From contig JAFQQQ010000002.1 of assembly GCA_017410525.1 (NCBI GenBank), positions 124,001-188,000 on the forward strand: a stretch of 64,000 nt of DNA, read 5' to 3'. This DNA comes from Bacilli bacterium. Its GTDB lineage: Bacteria; Bacillota_I; Bacilli_A; RF39; UBA660. Shown here one piece after another: positions 37,175 to 46,711 of the stretch. Under the pieces are notes generated by a model. The model did not search any database and was not told where the DNA came from. It worked only from the letters and a program-made list of their open reading frames with translations. The translations under genes were made by a program, and so were the position numbers. Numbering within the stretch: the first letter of the stretch is position 1; every line of letters begins with the position of its first letter.

Positions 37175-38437
37175 ATGGAAAAAAATAAAAATTTAAAAGA
37201 AGTAGTTATAAAAGTAGAAGGAGAAAAATGGGAAAAAGCTTTAGATATGTCATTTAAAAAAGCAAATGAAAAAGCTAAAATACCTGGATTTAGACCTGGT
37301 AAAGCACCTAAAAGCGTATTCATAAAGAATTATGGTATAGAATCATTATTTATGGATGCTTCTAATTATGCTGTCGAAGATGCTTATAATCAAATGTTAG
37401 AAGAAAACAAAGACTTAGAAATAGCAGCTCAACCAATATTAGATATTAGAACTATAGATGAAAAATACATTGAGTATGTATTCACACTTACTTTAAAACC
37501 AGAAGTTAAACTTGGGAAATATAAAGAATTAAATGTAAAAAAAGAAGTAGTAAAAGTATCTAAAAAAGAAATAGAAGAAGCAGTAAATCATATGAGAGAA
37601 CACTACAAAGAAAATGTAGTTAAAGAAGGTAAAGTTGAAAATGGAGATATTGCCATAATAGATTTTGAAGGATTCAAAGATGGAGTTGCTTTTGAAGGTG
37701 GAAAAGGTGAAAACTATTCACTTGAAATTGGATCAAATACATTTATACCAGGATTTGAGGAACAATTAGTAGGTATGGAATTAGGAGAAGAAAGAGATAT
37801 AAATGTTACTTTCCCTGAAGATTATCATGCTGAAACCTTAAAAGGGGCTCCTGTAGTATTTAAAGTTAAAGTTAACGAAATAAAAGAAGTTAAAGTTCCA
37901 GAATTAGATAAAGATTTCTTTGAAGATTTAGGAATGGAAGGAATAGATACTAAAGAAGCACTAGAAAATCAAGTAAAAGAAAATATCAAAGCTAGTAAAG
38001 AAGCTCAAGCAGAAGATAAATATATAGAAGATTTACTTGCTGAAATAGCTAAAACTACAGAAGTAGATGTTCCAGATACTATGATAAATGATGAAACTGA
38101 AAGAATGGTAGATCATTTTGCTGAACATATTGCTATGCAAGGTTTATCTTTAGAACAATTCTATCAATTTACAAATTCTTCTAGAGAAACTTTAAAAGAA
38201 CAATATAAAGAAGAAGCAGAAAAAAGAATTAAATATAGATTAATTCTTGAAGAAGTTATTAAAGCTGAAAAAATTAAAGTAACTGATAAAGAAATAGATG
38301 CAAAAGTAGAAGAACTTGCTACTAAATATAATATGACTAAAGAAGAAGTAAAAAAACAATATGGAGATAACTTAGATTATATTAAATATGATTTAGAAGT
38401 TAGTAAAGCATTTGAAGTTATAAAGGGTGATAAATAA
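37175..38437 (+). CDS. tig: Trigger factor
   Basis: A 420-residue ribosome-bound chaperone. The N-terminal ribosome-binding domain has KIPGFRPGKAPKSVFIKNYG. The FKBP-type prolyl isomerase domain (about 150-235) has NGDIAIIDFEGFKDGVAFEGG and FIPGFEEQLVGM. The helical C-terminal domain is complete. GGAGGAAGATTT precedes the ATG. Confidence 0.96.
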   Translation: MEKNKNLKEVVIKVEGEKWEKALDMSFKKANEKAKIPGFRPGKAPKSVFIKNYGIESLFMDASNYAVEDAYNQMLEENKDLEIAAQPILDIRTIDEKYIEYVFTLTLKPEVKLGKYKELNVKKEVVKVSKKEIEEAVNHMREHYKENVVKEGKVENGDIAIIDFEGFKDGVAFEGGKGENYSLEIGSNTFIPGFEEQLVGMELGEERDINVTFPEDYHAETLKGAPVVFKVKVNEIKEVKVPELDKDFFEDLGMEGIDTKEALENQVKENIKASKEAQAEDKYIEDLLAEIAKTTEVDVPDTMINDETERMVDHFAEHIAMQGLSLEQFYQFTNSSRETLKEQYKEEAEKRIKYRLILEEVIKAEKIKVTDKEIDAKVEELATKYNMTKEEVKKQYGDNLDYIKYDLEVSKAFEVIKGDK

Positions 38438-38494
38438 TCACTCTTTTTCTTGATTTAATATTATAATTAATATATAATTTAGGTAGGTGGTTTT

Positions 38495-39127
38495 ATGAGT
38501 CAAATAATAGAATTGTTAAAGAATATTAATTATCAAGTATCTAAAGAATTATTATTTAATTATAAAAAATTAAATATAACAGATAGTGAGTTTATAATAC
38601 TTATTTATTTAATAAATCAATCTAGTACTATTTATAATCCTAAACAAATAGGTAATGATTTGAAATTAGATTTAAATAATGTATTAGAATTAATTAATTC
38701 TTTATGTGAAAAAAATATTATTAAAATAGAAATGAAGAAGATAAATAATATAAGAAGTGAAGTTATTAGTTTAGATTCTTTATATGAAAAAATAGCCTTT
38801 GTTTTAACAGAAGTAGAGGAAAAAAATGATTCTAATTTATATGGCATATTTGAAACTGAGTTTGGCAGAACACTATCTCCTATGGAATTTGAAATAATAA
38901 ATGGATGGTTAGATAATGGATATACAGAAGAACTTATAAAACTTGCTTTAAAAGAAGCTACTTATAATGGTGTTAGTAATTTAAGATATATAGATAAGAT
39001 TATATATGAATGGGGAAAAAAGGGAATAAAAACTAAAGAGGATGTAGAAAATAACAGAAAACAATTTAAAAATAATAATGCAAATAAAAATCAAGAATTA
39101 TTTGATTATGATTGGTTAAATGATTGA
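38495..39127 (+). CDS. dnaD: DnaD-family replication initiation protein
   Basis: A 210-residue protein with an N-terminal winged-helix domain (about 20-95) and a C-terminal DnaD domain (about 115-185) ending in YIDKIIYEWGKKGIKTKEDV. In Bacillus DnaD works with DnaB and DnaI to load the helicase. The last 8 bp overlap nth, the same pair order as in Bacillus. Confidence 0.88.
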   Translation: MSQIIELLKNINYQVSKELLFNYKKLNITDSEFIILIYLINQSSTIYNPKQIGNDLKLDLNNVLELINSLCEKNIIKIEMKKINNIRSEVISLDSLYEKIAFVLTEVEEKNDSNLYGIFETEFGRTLSPMEFEIINGWLDNGYTEELIKLALKEATYNGVSNLRYIDKIIYEWGKKGIKTKEDVENNRKQFKNNNANKNQELFDYDWLND

Positions 39128-39737
39128 AATAATTGATTATTTAGATAAGTTATTTCCTAATCCGAAATGTGAATTAAACTATAAAAAAGATTATGAGTTA
39201 TTAATTGCAGTTATGTTAAGTGCTCAAACTACTGATAAAAGAGTTAATATAGTAACTGATATCTTATTTAAAAAATATGATAATTTAGACAAATTAGCTA
39301 GTGCAGATATAAATGATATTGTTGATATAATAAAACCAATAGGAACATTTAATAAGAAAGCAAGTAATATTATTAGTATTGCTAAAAGTTTGATTGAGAA
39401 TAAAAATGGTATAGTTCCTAATGATAGAGATTATTTAGAAGGTTTAAACGGAGTGGGTAGGAAAACTACTAATGTAGTTTTATCTAATCTTTATGATGAA
39501 CCTTGTATAGCTGTTGATACTCATGTTTCGAGAGTTAGTAAAAGATTAGGGATAGCTAAAGAAAAAGATGATGTATTAACTATAGAAAAGAAATTAAATA
39601 AAAGATTTCCTAAAGAAAAACTTGCTAGATTACACCACCAATTAGTATTATTTGGAAGATATCATTGTAAAGCAAAAAATCCATTATGTGAAAATTGCGA
39701 ATTAAAAAACATTTGTAAAGAAAAAGGAAAGAATTAA
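39120..39737 (+). CDS. nth: Endonuclease III
   Basis: A 205-residue base-excision repair glycosylase/AP lyase. The helix-hairpin-helix LNGVGRKTTNVV carries the catalytic Lys, VDTHVSRVSKRLG the catalytic Asp, and the C-terminal 4Fe-4S ligands follow C-x6-C-x2-C-x5-C (CKAKNPLCENCELKNIC). Confidence 0.96.
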   Translation: MIEIIDYLDKLFPNPKCELNYKKDYELLIAVMLSAQTTDKRVNIVTDILFKKYDNLDKLASADINDIVDIIKPIGTFNKKASNIISIAKSLIENKNGIVPNDRDYLEGLNGVGRKTTNVVLSNLYDEPCIAVDTHVSRVSKRLGIAKEKDDVLTIEKKLNKRFPKEKLARLHHQLVLFGRYHCKAKNPLCENCELKNICKEKGKN

Positions 39738-39749
39738 ATCTTTCCTTTT
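39722..39749. terminator. Bidirectional terminator between nth and ponA
   Basis: AAAAGGAAAGA/TCTTTCCTTTT, serving the two convergent genes. Confidence 0.85.
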
Positions 39750-39752
39750 GTT

Positions 39753-42563
39753 TTAACCATTTGTAACAGGAGTATTTGATATATCGGTATTATTTCCAGT
39801 ATTTGTTGTTGGATCTTCGGGTTCAGGGATTATAACTGAATTAGATGTAACATTAACTTTAACCGATTTACCATCACTCATAGGTGCTTTATATATTGAA
39901 TATGCAGTTTTAATGATGAATGTATATTCACCAGCGATATCCATAGTAGTTTCATATGTATTTGTACTTACATAATCAAGTAATTTTAAATTATCATTAG
40001 AATCTTTTAAGTAAATGTTATAACCAATATTTCCTATATAAGTGTTGTTATAAGACAATCTATTTGATACAAACGCATTTAAATATTTTTCAGTTTCAAA
40101 TACAGTTGAATAATGTTCTTTTAAATAACTTTCTGTATTTATTTTAGGAGTTTCAACGGCATCCCACGTAAGTGTTATTTTATTATTTTCAACTGTTCCT
40201 TTTAAGTTGGATACATCACTTAATTTAGCAAATCTTGTAGAAACTGTTGTTGGTTCAGTACCTTTTATAAATAATTCTTTAATTTTTAAATTATCAGGAG
40301 TGTATGGACTAGGTAGAGAAGGTTCGACACATTCTGCTTCTACTTCTACTTCAACAACACCACTAGGTTTAGTAAAGTATGATTTATTAGTAAATACTTT
40401 CTTTCCAACTGCGTTAAATAATCTAGAATTTTGTGAACTACTAAATTTATTATAATATTTATTACTTATGTCATCATATCCATACCATACTCCAATTGCA
40501 TATTCAGTATTGAATCCAACTGTCCATAAGTCATTAACTGCATTAGAAGGTAATTTTTTGTTTTTCATAGTAACATCATCGTAGTTTGTAGTACCTGTTT
40601 TAGCCCCATATTTAATACCATTTATATTATAATATTTACCCAATGCAGAACTTGCAGTAGTGGCTAACATATCACTAATTATATAGGCTGTTTCTTCACT
40701 CATAGCTTTAGTTTTATTTATTTCATTAATAAATTCTTCACCAGAATCTTCAAATATTAACTTAGTGAATGTATATGGCTCTATATATGTACCAGAATTT
40801 CCGAATGCAGCGTAAGCAGCAGCCATAGTAAGTGGAGATTCACCGGTATACCCACCGATAGAATGAGCTTCGTGCAATGTATTTGCTTTATTAGCTTCTA
40901 CAACGTCATCTGGATTTTCCCTATTTACACAATATTTTTTCTCTAATTTATAACCTTCATTACAAGAATATATTTCAGGAGTAAGCCCTAATTTAGTAGC
41001 AAACTCAATTATATTATTTTTATTATTTTGTTTAAATGTTTTGAGCGCAGGAATATTTCTAGAACCCTTTAATGCAACTCTTATAGTTTGTAATCCTTGA
41101 AATTTACCATCCCAGTTATTGATTTTTTTACCATCCGAATAATTTACTGGTTCATCGACTATTGTTTGATAAGAACTCCAGTTCATATACTCTATAGCTG
41201 GGCCATAATCATAAATTGGTTTAGCCGTAGAACCTATTTGATTTATTTCATCAGTAGCATAATTCCAATTATCAATTCTAGAATTATCTCTAGTTCCACC
41301 TAAAGCAGAAATACTACCATCTTTAACATTTACAACAGCAATACCAGCTTTAACAACATCGTTTTCCCAATCATAAGTTTCACCGGACATAATTCCGTTT
41401 ATGTATTCTTGAAAACTTGTATCCATAGTTGTGTGTATCGTCATTGATGTAGTATATGGATTTAATCCTGTTTTATCTTTAACTTCTTCTACAACTGTAT
41501 CTATAAATGATTGATAAGGTGATACTTGACCATTTGAGTAAATGCTTTCTTCTTGTGGTATAACGATTTTTTCAACTGTCATTTCTTTGGCTATATTATA
41601 TTCATCCTCAGATATATAACCATGTCTTAACATAAGTTTTAATACTGTTTGTCTTCTTGTTTCTGTAGCTTCTGGATATTTATATGGATCATAACGTCCA
41701 GGTGCTTGAAAAAGACCCGCAATCATAGCAGCTTCTGCAAGATTTAATTCCTTTGTACTTTTTCCAAAGTAGGTAAGGGATACTTGTTCAACACCATAGG
41801 CGTTTCTTCCTAAATAAGGTGAGTTTACATAAAATTCCATAATTCTTTCTTTTGTATAATTTTTTTCAATTTTAAACATTGAAATATAAACATCTGTAAA
41901 TTTTCTTATTATACCTTCAATACCACTTGCTTCAGTAGAAGTGTGTGTGTTTTTAGAAACTTGCATAGTAAGAGTGGAAGCGCCACCTGCATCACTTTTA
42001 CCTAATAATTGATAGAAAGATGCTTTTAAGAATCTTGCCCAGTCAACACCATTGTGTTCAAAGAATCTTGAATCCTCAGTTGCAACTATTGCATCTATTA
42101 AAATCTCAGGTAACTCGTCATATGTAAGAATAATTCTGTTTTCTGTACCCAATTTAGCAATTTCTTTACCGTCTTTATCTAGTAATACAGTTGGCTCAGT
42201 TACATATAATAATTCTTCTTTAAATTCAGGAGCATTCGCGACTATATAACTAAAGAAAGCTATTACTGCAGTTATTCCTAATATAAAGAGTGTTAACACT
42301 ATAAGTAAAAATATTTTAAATCTTTTCTTTCTTCTTCTTTTCTTTTGACCTTTATTCATATTCTTTTCCTTTTTTATAATTCTTTTTCCTATAAAATAAA
42401 TTACATTTATTAAGACTAATACTATAGCAGCTTTAACTATTCCAATGAGTATTAGAGCAATTATAAATATCAGCAAACTAATTCCCGGTACAATTATATC
42501 TTTTGGATCTTTATTCCATATTTTTTTTAATTTTTTTTCTATATCCATGATAAACTTTTTCAT
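39753..42563 (-). CDS. ponA: Class A penicillin-binding protein (PBP1 type)
   Basis: A 936-residue bifunctional peptidoglycan synthase. The N-terminus has membrane segments (about 25-60) and a second one after a Lys/Arg-rich stretch (about 85-110). The GT51 domain has ATEDSRFFEHNGVD and GGASTLTMQVSKN. The transpeptidase domain has the active-site GSTAKPIYDYG, SRN and KTGTT. A fibronectin-like module (about 785-910) and a Thr/Asn/Pro-rich tail follow. The doubled membrane region before the usual anchor is longer than average. It is co-oriented with and 3 bp after recU, the Bacillus recU-ponA order. Confidence 0.95.
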   Translation of the reverse strand: MKKFIMDIEKKLKKIWNKDPKDIIVPGISLLIFIIALILIGIVKAAIVLVLINVIYFIGKRIIKKEKNMNKGQKKRRRKKRFKIFLLIVLTLFILGITAVIAFFSYIVANAPEFKEELLYVTEPTVLLDKDGKEIAKLGTENRIILTYDELPEILIDAIVATEDSRFFEHNGVDWARFLKASFYQLLGKSDAGGASTLTMQVSKNTHTSTEASGIEGIIRKFTDVYISMFKIEKNYTKERIMEFYVNSPYLGRNAYGVEQVSLTYFGKSTKELNLAEAAMIAGLFQAPGRYDPYKYPEATETRRQTVLKLMLRHGYISEDEYNIAKEMTVEKIVIPQEESIYSNGQVSPYQSFIDTVVEEVKDKTGLNPYTTSMTIHTTMDTSFQEYINGIMSGETYDWENDVVKAGIAVVNVKDGSISALGGTRDNSRIDNWNYATDEINQIGSTAKPIYDYGPAIEYMNWSSYQTIVDEPVNYSDGKKINNWDGKFQGLQTIRVALKGSRNIPALKTFKQNNKNNIIEFATKLGLTPEIYSCNEGYKLEKKYCVNRENPDDVVEANKANTLHEAHSIGGYTGESPLTMAAAYAAFGNSGTYIEPYTFTKLIFEDSGEEFINEINKTKAMSEETAYIISDMLATTASSALGKYYNINGIKYGAKTGTTNYDDVTMKNKKLPSNAVNDLWTVGFNTEYAIGVWYGYDDISNKYYNKFSSSQNSRLFNAVGKKVFTNKSYFTKPSGVVEVEVEAECVEPSLPSPYTPDNLKIKELFIKGTEPTTVSTRFAKLSDVSNLKGTVENNKITLTWDAVETPKINTESYLKEHYSTVFETEKYLNAFVSNRLSYNNTYIGNIGYNIYLKDSNDNLKLLDYVSTNTYETTMDIAGEYTFIIKTAYSIYKAPMSDGKSVKVNVTSNSVIIPEPEDPTTNTGNNTDISNTPVTNG

Positions 42564-42566
42564 AAA

Positions 42567-43124
42567 TCAACTCCTTGTATCTATTATTTTTAAATAGTCT
42601 AATCTAGGTCTTATTCCTTCTTTGATTATATAAGCTTTTTTTTCAAAATATGAAATAGGTATTGAAACTCTTTTTTCATTATTTAAAAAACTTAACAAAT
42701 CTTCTATAAAGAGTAGGTAAGTTTTATTTAATTTTGTAAATCTTACAATTATAAAACCCATTCCACCATGTTTATAAATGTTCTTTAAATGACATATTTG
42801 ATGCTTATGTATATTGCTTAAAGGAAAACTTGTTAAACTTTTAGTTTCTTTTGCTTCAAAGTCAATATATTTACCTTTATAAACACCATTATAATCTGTA
42901 GTAGATGGTATTTTAAAATGAGCTTCTTTAATTATTGCATCTTGCCTAGATTTATAATCAACTTTATTTATTGTTATGGGTGTTGGTTTTTTATAAATAA
43001 TTGCAATATCATTATATCTATAATATTCATTAGTATCATTTAAATCTGCTTCTAAATTCATGCCACGATTACTGTGTGAATTGGTATTAACAAACTCTTT
43101 TTTTATACCGTTTGGATATTGCAT
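42567..43124 (-). CDS. recU: Holliday junction resolvase RecU
   Basis: A 185-residue PD-(D/E)XK resolvase. The family blocks NRGMNLEADLNDTNEYY, STTDYNGVYKGKYIDFEAKETKS and HKHQICHLKNIYKHGG are present. It cuts Holliday junctions during recombination and segregation. AAGGTGGTTTT precedes the ATG; the minus strand has a TATAAT box at about 43145. Confidence 0.95.
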   Translation of the reverse strand: MQYPNGIKKEFVNTNSHSNRGMNLEADLNDTNEYYRYNDIAIIYKKPTPITINKVDYKSRQDAIIKEAHFKIPSTTDYNGVYKGKYIDFEAKETKSLTSFPLSNIHKHQICHLKNIYKHGGMGFIIVRFTKLNKTYLLFIEDLLSFLNNEKRVSIPISYFEKKAYIIKEGIRPRLDYLKIIDTRS

Positions 43125-43203
43125 AAAACCACCTTATATAATTATACTATATTTTTAATATTTTTTCTACTCATAATATTTATTTTAGGTTCTATTTTTA
43201 TCT

Positions 43204-43228
43204 AGTTTTGTCGAATTACAACAAAACT
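43204..43228. promoter_or_regulatory. Inverted repeat in the recU-gpsB intergenic region
   Basis: AGTTTTGT/ACAAAACT with a 9-nt spacer, between the divergent recU and the small ORF. It resembles an operator more than a terminator. Confidence 0.4.
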
Positions 43229-43265
43229 GTGTAAAGGCGTGTTAATATAAATTTGAGGTGATAAT

Positions 43266-43361
43266 GTGAATCCTAATTCTCACATTGAAAATGTATTTAA
43301 TAATATGATAAATGATGTAAGCTATATAAAACTATCTACTTACCAAATAAAGGGTAGGTAG
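43266..43361 (+). CDS. Putative 31-aa small protein or leader peptide upstream of gpsB
   Basis: The GTG at 43266 has an excellent GAGGTGATAAT ribosome binding site and opens a 31-codon frame (MNPNSHIENVFNNMIND...) ending at TAG 43359. Its last third is also the stem of an intrinsic terminator. It is not recognised. It may be a real small protein, a leader peptide or a gene remnant. Confidence 0.45.
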   Translation: MNPNSHIENVFNNMINDVSYIKLSTYQIKGR

Positions 43362-43368
43362 TTTTTAT
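43328..43368 (+). terminator. Intrinsic terminator overlapping the small ORF, upstream of gpsB
   Basis: AAAACTATCTACTT pairs with GGGTAGGTAGTTTT (several G-U pairs), followed by T. The frame ends inside the right arm. Confidence 0.7.
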
Positions 43369-43434
43369 TTGTAATGATTGACAAAGTAAGTTTTTTTTGA
43401 GATAATTACATTGAATAAGAGTGAGGTGGAAAGT

Positions 43435-43758
43435 ATGTACCGTGATCGTATAGTATTAACTAGTCGTGATATTTTAGAAAAAGAGTTTAAAATAGATACT
43501 AGAGGATATCGTCCACAAGAAGTAGATAGATTTCTTGACATGATAATAAAAGATTATGAAGAAATGAATGCTATTATAAGAGAATTAGAAAGAGAAAAGA
43601 AACAACTTGTGGAAGACAATATAAGTTTAAAACAAGATGTTAGAAACTTAAAAACTAAAATAGAAGTTTTAGCTGAATCAGATGGTGCTAGTATTACTAA
43701 TGCTGATATGTTAAGAAGAATTTCTAAATTAGAAAAAATTATTTATGGTAAAGAATAA
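43435..43758 (+). CDS. gpsB: Cell division protein GpsB
   Basis: A 107-residue DivIVA-like coiled-coil adaptor that links cell-wall synthases to division. LTSRDILEKEFKIDTRGYRPQEVDRFLDMIIKDYE is the membrane-binding DivIVA domain; a coiled coil and the C-terminal LRRISKLEKIIYG hexamer-forming helix follow. The ATG at 43435 (GAGGTGGAAAGT) fits the family start. It directly precedes rnpB, as in Bacillus. Confidence 0.93.
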   Translation: MYRDRIVLTSRDILEKEFKIDTRGYRPQEVDRFLDMIIKDYEEMNAIIRELEREKKQLVEDNISLKQDVRNLKTKIEVLAESDGASITNADMLRRISKLEKIIYGKE

Positions 43759-44104
43759 TATTTTGACAAATGCTGCATTCTTGTAATGTAGAGGAAAGTC
43801 CATGCTCACACAGTCTGTGATGATTGTAGTGTTCGTGCTAGGGGAAAAAATAACCCTAGGTAGCGATTTGCTAACGGCCCTGAAATAACCTAAGTCTTTG
43901 ATATGGTTAGATTAAGTGTAAAAGTGCCAAAGTGACGAGAAAATCAGAAATGGTGGAAGTGGAACGTGGTAAACCCCGCGAGTGAGAAACCCAAATTTTG
44001 GTAGGGGAACTCGGGCTAGGAAATAAGAACAATGCCTGGGACCGAAAGGTAGATAAATATTTGTCGCCTCTTATGAGGAACAGAACATGGCTTATAAAAT
44101 ATTA
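43759..44104 (+). ncRNA. rnpB: RNase P RNA, class B
   Basis: The universal 5' element GAGGAAAGTCCATGCTC (near 43792) and the 3' element ACAGAACATGGCTTA (near 44080) are present. So are AGAAATGGTGGAAGTGGAACG, GGTAAACCCCGCGAG and GAGAAACCCAAATTTTGG, typical of the Bacillus (class B) type. The 5' AATATTTT pairs with the 3' AAAATATT, defining the ends; a T-run follows. It catalyses maturation of tRNA 5' ends. Confidence 0.97.
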
Positions 44105-44134
44105 TTTTTTTATTAATATAGAATAGAGGTTAAT

Positions 44135-44638
44135 ATGAAAGAAATAGGTGAAAAGTTAAAAGAAGCACGTGAATCAATGGGAGTAACTATTGAAGAAGCT
44201 GCTACAGATTTAAAACTTAGACCATCGCAATTAGAAAACATAGAAGAAGGGAATAGAGAAGCGTTTAAAGACGTATTTTATTTAAAAATGTTCATAAAAA
44301 ATTATTCTAAATACTTAGGTTTAGATTATGATGAGATGGTAGAAGAATTTAATGAATATTTATTCGATTTTACTTCTAAAATATCTATAGAAGATATTAA
44401 AAAGGCTGAAAAAGAACAAAGAAAAAAAGAAAAAAAATTAAAAACAGTTAAGATTGCTTCTCCTTATACAGTAGAAAAACAACAACAAAAATCGATTCCT
44501 AGATTTTTAATAATAGGTGGAATTGCACTTGTACTTGTTATAATTGTTTATGTAGTTGTTTTATTAGTGACAAAAGAAGATGAGGAAAAAGGTGGAACTA
44601 TAGTTATGGAAGGAGTAGATTATTGTGAATTTGCCTAA
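44135..44638 (+). CDS. RodZ-like helix-turn-helix membrane protein
   Basis: A 167-residue protein with an N-terminal XRE-like helix-turn-helix (IGEKLKEARESMGVTIEEAATDLKLRPSQLENIEEG). A charged linker and one transmembrane helix (about 127-147) follow, then a very short outer tail. This is the RodZ architecture that links MreB to the membrane, but without the large outer domain. Its end overlaps pgsA by 14 bp, the same pairing as in Bacillus. Confidence 0.82.
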   Translation: MKEIGEKLKEARESMGVTIEEAATDLKLRPSQLENIEEGNREAFKDVFYLKMFIKNYSKYLGLDYDEMVEEFNEYLFDFTSKISIEDIKKAEKEQRKKEKKLKTVKIASPYTVEKQQQKSIPRFLIIGGIALVLVIIVYVVVLLVTKEDEEKGGTIVMEGVDYCEFA

Positions 44639-45227
44639 TAAACTTACAGTATCCAGAGTAGTAATGGCTGTGTTAATTATAATTATATTACTTGGTGGAG
44701 ATTATATAGTATCTTTATTTGGTGTTGATATACCAAAATTATTTGTAAATGAAGAAATAGTAGTAGATTTAAAATATATAATTGCAGGTTTCTTGTTTAT
44801 TCTTGCTTCAATTACTGATTTCTTAGATGGTTATATAGCACGTAAATATAATTTAGTTACTGATTTTGGTAAATTAGTAGATGCTATTGCTGATAAAATA
44901 TTGGTTAATTCAGTACTTATAATTTTAGCTGCTCAAGGATTTATTCATCCAATTATACCAGTAGTAGTTATAATTAGAGATAGCGTTGTTAACTCTATAA
45001 AAATGCTAGCTGCGAGTCAAGGTAAAGTTGTTGCTGCTATTAAATCAGGAAAAATTAAAACAGCATGTTTAATGGTTGGTATAGTTTTAACGCTATTCTA
45101 CAATTTACCATTTGAACTATGGAATGTCTCAGTAGGTAGTGTGTTGTTATTTATTGCTACAATATTATCTATTGTATCAGGTGTACAATACTTCACGCTT
45201 AATAAACATTTAATAAAAGATAAATAA
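44625..45227 (+). CDS. pgsA: CDP-diacylglycerol-glycerol-3-phosphate 3-phosphatidyltransferase
   Basis: A 200-residue CDP-alcohol phosphatidyltransferase with the motif DFLDGYIARKYNLVTDFGKLVDAIADK (DGxxAR...GxxxDxxxD) and about five membrane helices. It makes phosphatidylglycerol phosphate. It starts with GTG behind GGAAGGAGTAGATTATT. Confidence 0.93.
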   Translation: MNLPNKLTVSRVVMAVLIIIILLGGDYIVSLFGVDIPKLFVNEEIVVDLKYIIAGFLFILASITDFLDGYIARKYNLVTDFGKLVDAIADKILVNSVLIILAAQGFIHPIIPVVVIIRDSVVNSIKMLAASQGKVVAAIKSGKIKTACLMVGIVLTLFYNLPFELWNVSVGSVLLFIATILSIVSGVQYFTLNKHLIKDK

Positions 45228-45287
45228 TTAAATTAAAAGGATAGACAAAACTATTCTTTTTTTTATATAATATATATTGGTGATAAA

Positions 45288-46592
45288 ATGTTTGAAAATT
45301 TAGGAGATAGATTACAAAGTGCTGTAAATAAGATTAGAGGATATGGAAAAATAACTGAAGATAATATTAGTGAAGTAATTAGAGAAATTAGACTTGCTTT
45401 ACTAGAGGCAGATGTTAATTATAGAGTAGTGAAAGAGTTTATAAATAGCGTTAAAGAAAAAGCGTTAGGTGAGGAAGTTACTAAAAGCTTAAAACCAGGG
45501 GAGCAATTTGTTAAAATTCTAAAGGATGAATTGGTGGAACTTCTAGGTGGAGAAAAAGCGGATTTATATACAAATGGAAATCCTAGTATACTTATGCTTG
45601 TAGGTTTACAGGGAAGTGGTAAAACAACTACTATAGGAAAACTTGCCTTATTACTTAGAAAAAAATACAAAAAAAATCCTTTGTTAGTAGCCTGTGATGT
45701 ATATAGACCAGCTGCTATTGATCAATTAAAAACTATTGGCAAAGAATTAAATATACCTGTATATGAAGAAGGCAAGGGTAATCCTGTTGAAATAGTAAAA
45801 AATGCTATTAATTATGCTAAAGAAAATAAATATAATTATGTACTTATAGATACAGCAGGTAGACTTCATATTGATGAGGATTTAATGAATGAATTAAAAA
45901 ACATTAACAACGAAGTTAAACCTGATGAAATATTGCTAGTTCTTGATAGTATGGTTGGACAAGATGCTGTTAATGTAATTGAAGGTTTTAATGATGAATT
46001 ACCTTTAACAGGAGCAATCTTAACTAAACTAGATGGAGATACCAGAGGTGGTGCAGCTCTTTCTATTCGTCATTTAACTAATGTACCAATTAAGTTTGTT
46101 GGTGTAAGTGAAAAGATGGATGGATTAGATGAGTTTTATCCAGATAGAATGGCTACGCGTATTCTTGGCATGGGAGATATTATGTCTATGATTGAAAAGG
46201 CAGAACAGGTAATTGATCAGGATGAAGCAGAAAAAACTGCTAAGAAGATTGGGCAAGGAAAATTTGATTTAGAAGATTTTTTAAGTACATTTAAACAAAT
46301 AAAAAAAATGGGACCTTTAGAAAATTTACTTAAGATGATCCCAGGTATTCCAAAAGAACTTAAAGGAGTAAAAATAGATCCAAAAGATATGGCTCATATA
46401 GAAGCAATAATACTTTCTATGACACCACATGAAAGAAGGCATCCAGAATGTTTAAAAGCATCAAGAAAAATTAGAATAGCTAAAGGTAGTGCTCGTAGTG
46501 TAGAGGAAGTAAATAGATTGCTTAAACAATTTGAAGAAATGAAAAAAATGATGAAAATGATGAAGAATGGAAATATGAAATTGCCTTTTTAA
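45288..46592 (+). CDS. ffh: Signal recognition particle protein Ffh
   Basis: A 434-residue SRP54 GTPase: N domain, G domain (GLQGSGKTTTIGKLA, DVYRPAAIDQL, DTAGRLHID, TKLDGDTRGG) and a Met-rich M domain ending MMKMMKNGNMKLPF that binds SRP RNA and signal sequences. A TAGACA/TATAAT pair (45242-45271) is a plausible promoter. Its usual neighbour ylxM is found instead behind ftsY at 49521. Confidence 0.97.
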   Translation: MFENLGDRLQSAVNKIRGYGKITEDNISEVIREIRLALLEADVNYRVVKEFINSVKEKALGEEVTKSLKPGEQFVKILKDELVELLGGEKADLYTNGNPSILMLVGLQGSGKTTTIGKLALLLRKKYKKNPLLVACDVYRPAAIDQLKTIGKELNIPVYEEGKGNPVEIVKNAINYAKENKYNYVLIDTAGRLHIDEDLMNELKNINNEVKPDEILLVLDSMVGQDAVNVIEGFNDELPLTGAILTKLDGDTRGGAALSIRHLTNVPIKFVGVSEKMDGLDEFYPDRMATRILGMGDIMSMIEKAEQVIDQDEAEKTAKKIGQGKFDLEDFLSTFKQIKKMGPLENLLKMIPGIPKELKGVKIDPKDMAHIEAIILSMTPHERRHPECLKASRKIRIAKGSARSVEEVNRLLKQFEEMKKMMKMMKNGNMKLPF

Positions 46593-46676
46593 ATGTTTTA
46601 TGTGGAAATTCTTTAAACTTTTTATTTGTAATTACTGTGACACAAATGGAATTTCTATCTTTTTATTCAAATAATA

Positions 46677-46705
46677 TTGACAAATATTGCTTTTTGTAGT
46701 ATATT
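46677..46705 (+). promoter_or_regulatory. Promoter of the structured RNA
   Basis: TTGACA (46677-46682), 17-bp spacer, TATATT (46700-46705). Confidence 0.75.
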
Positions 46706-46711
46706 GTAGTT

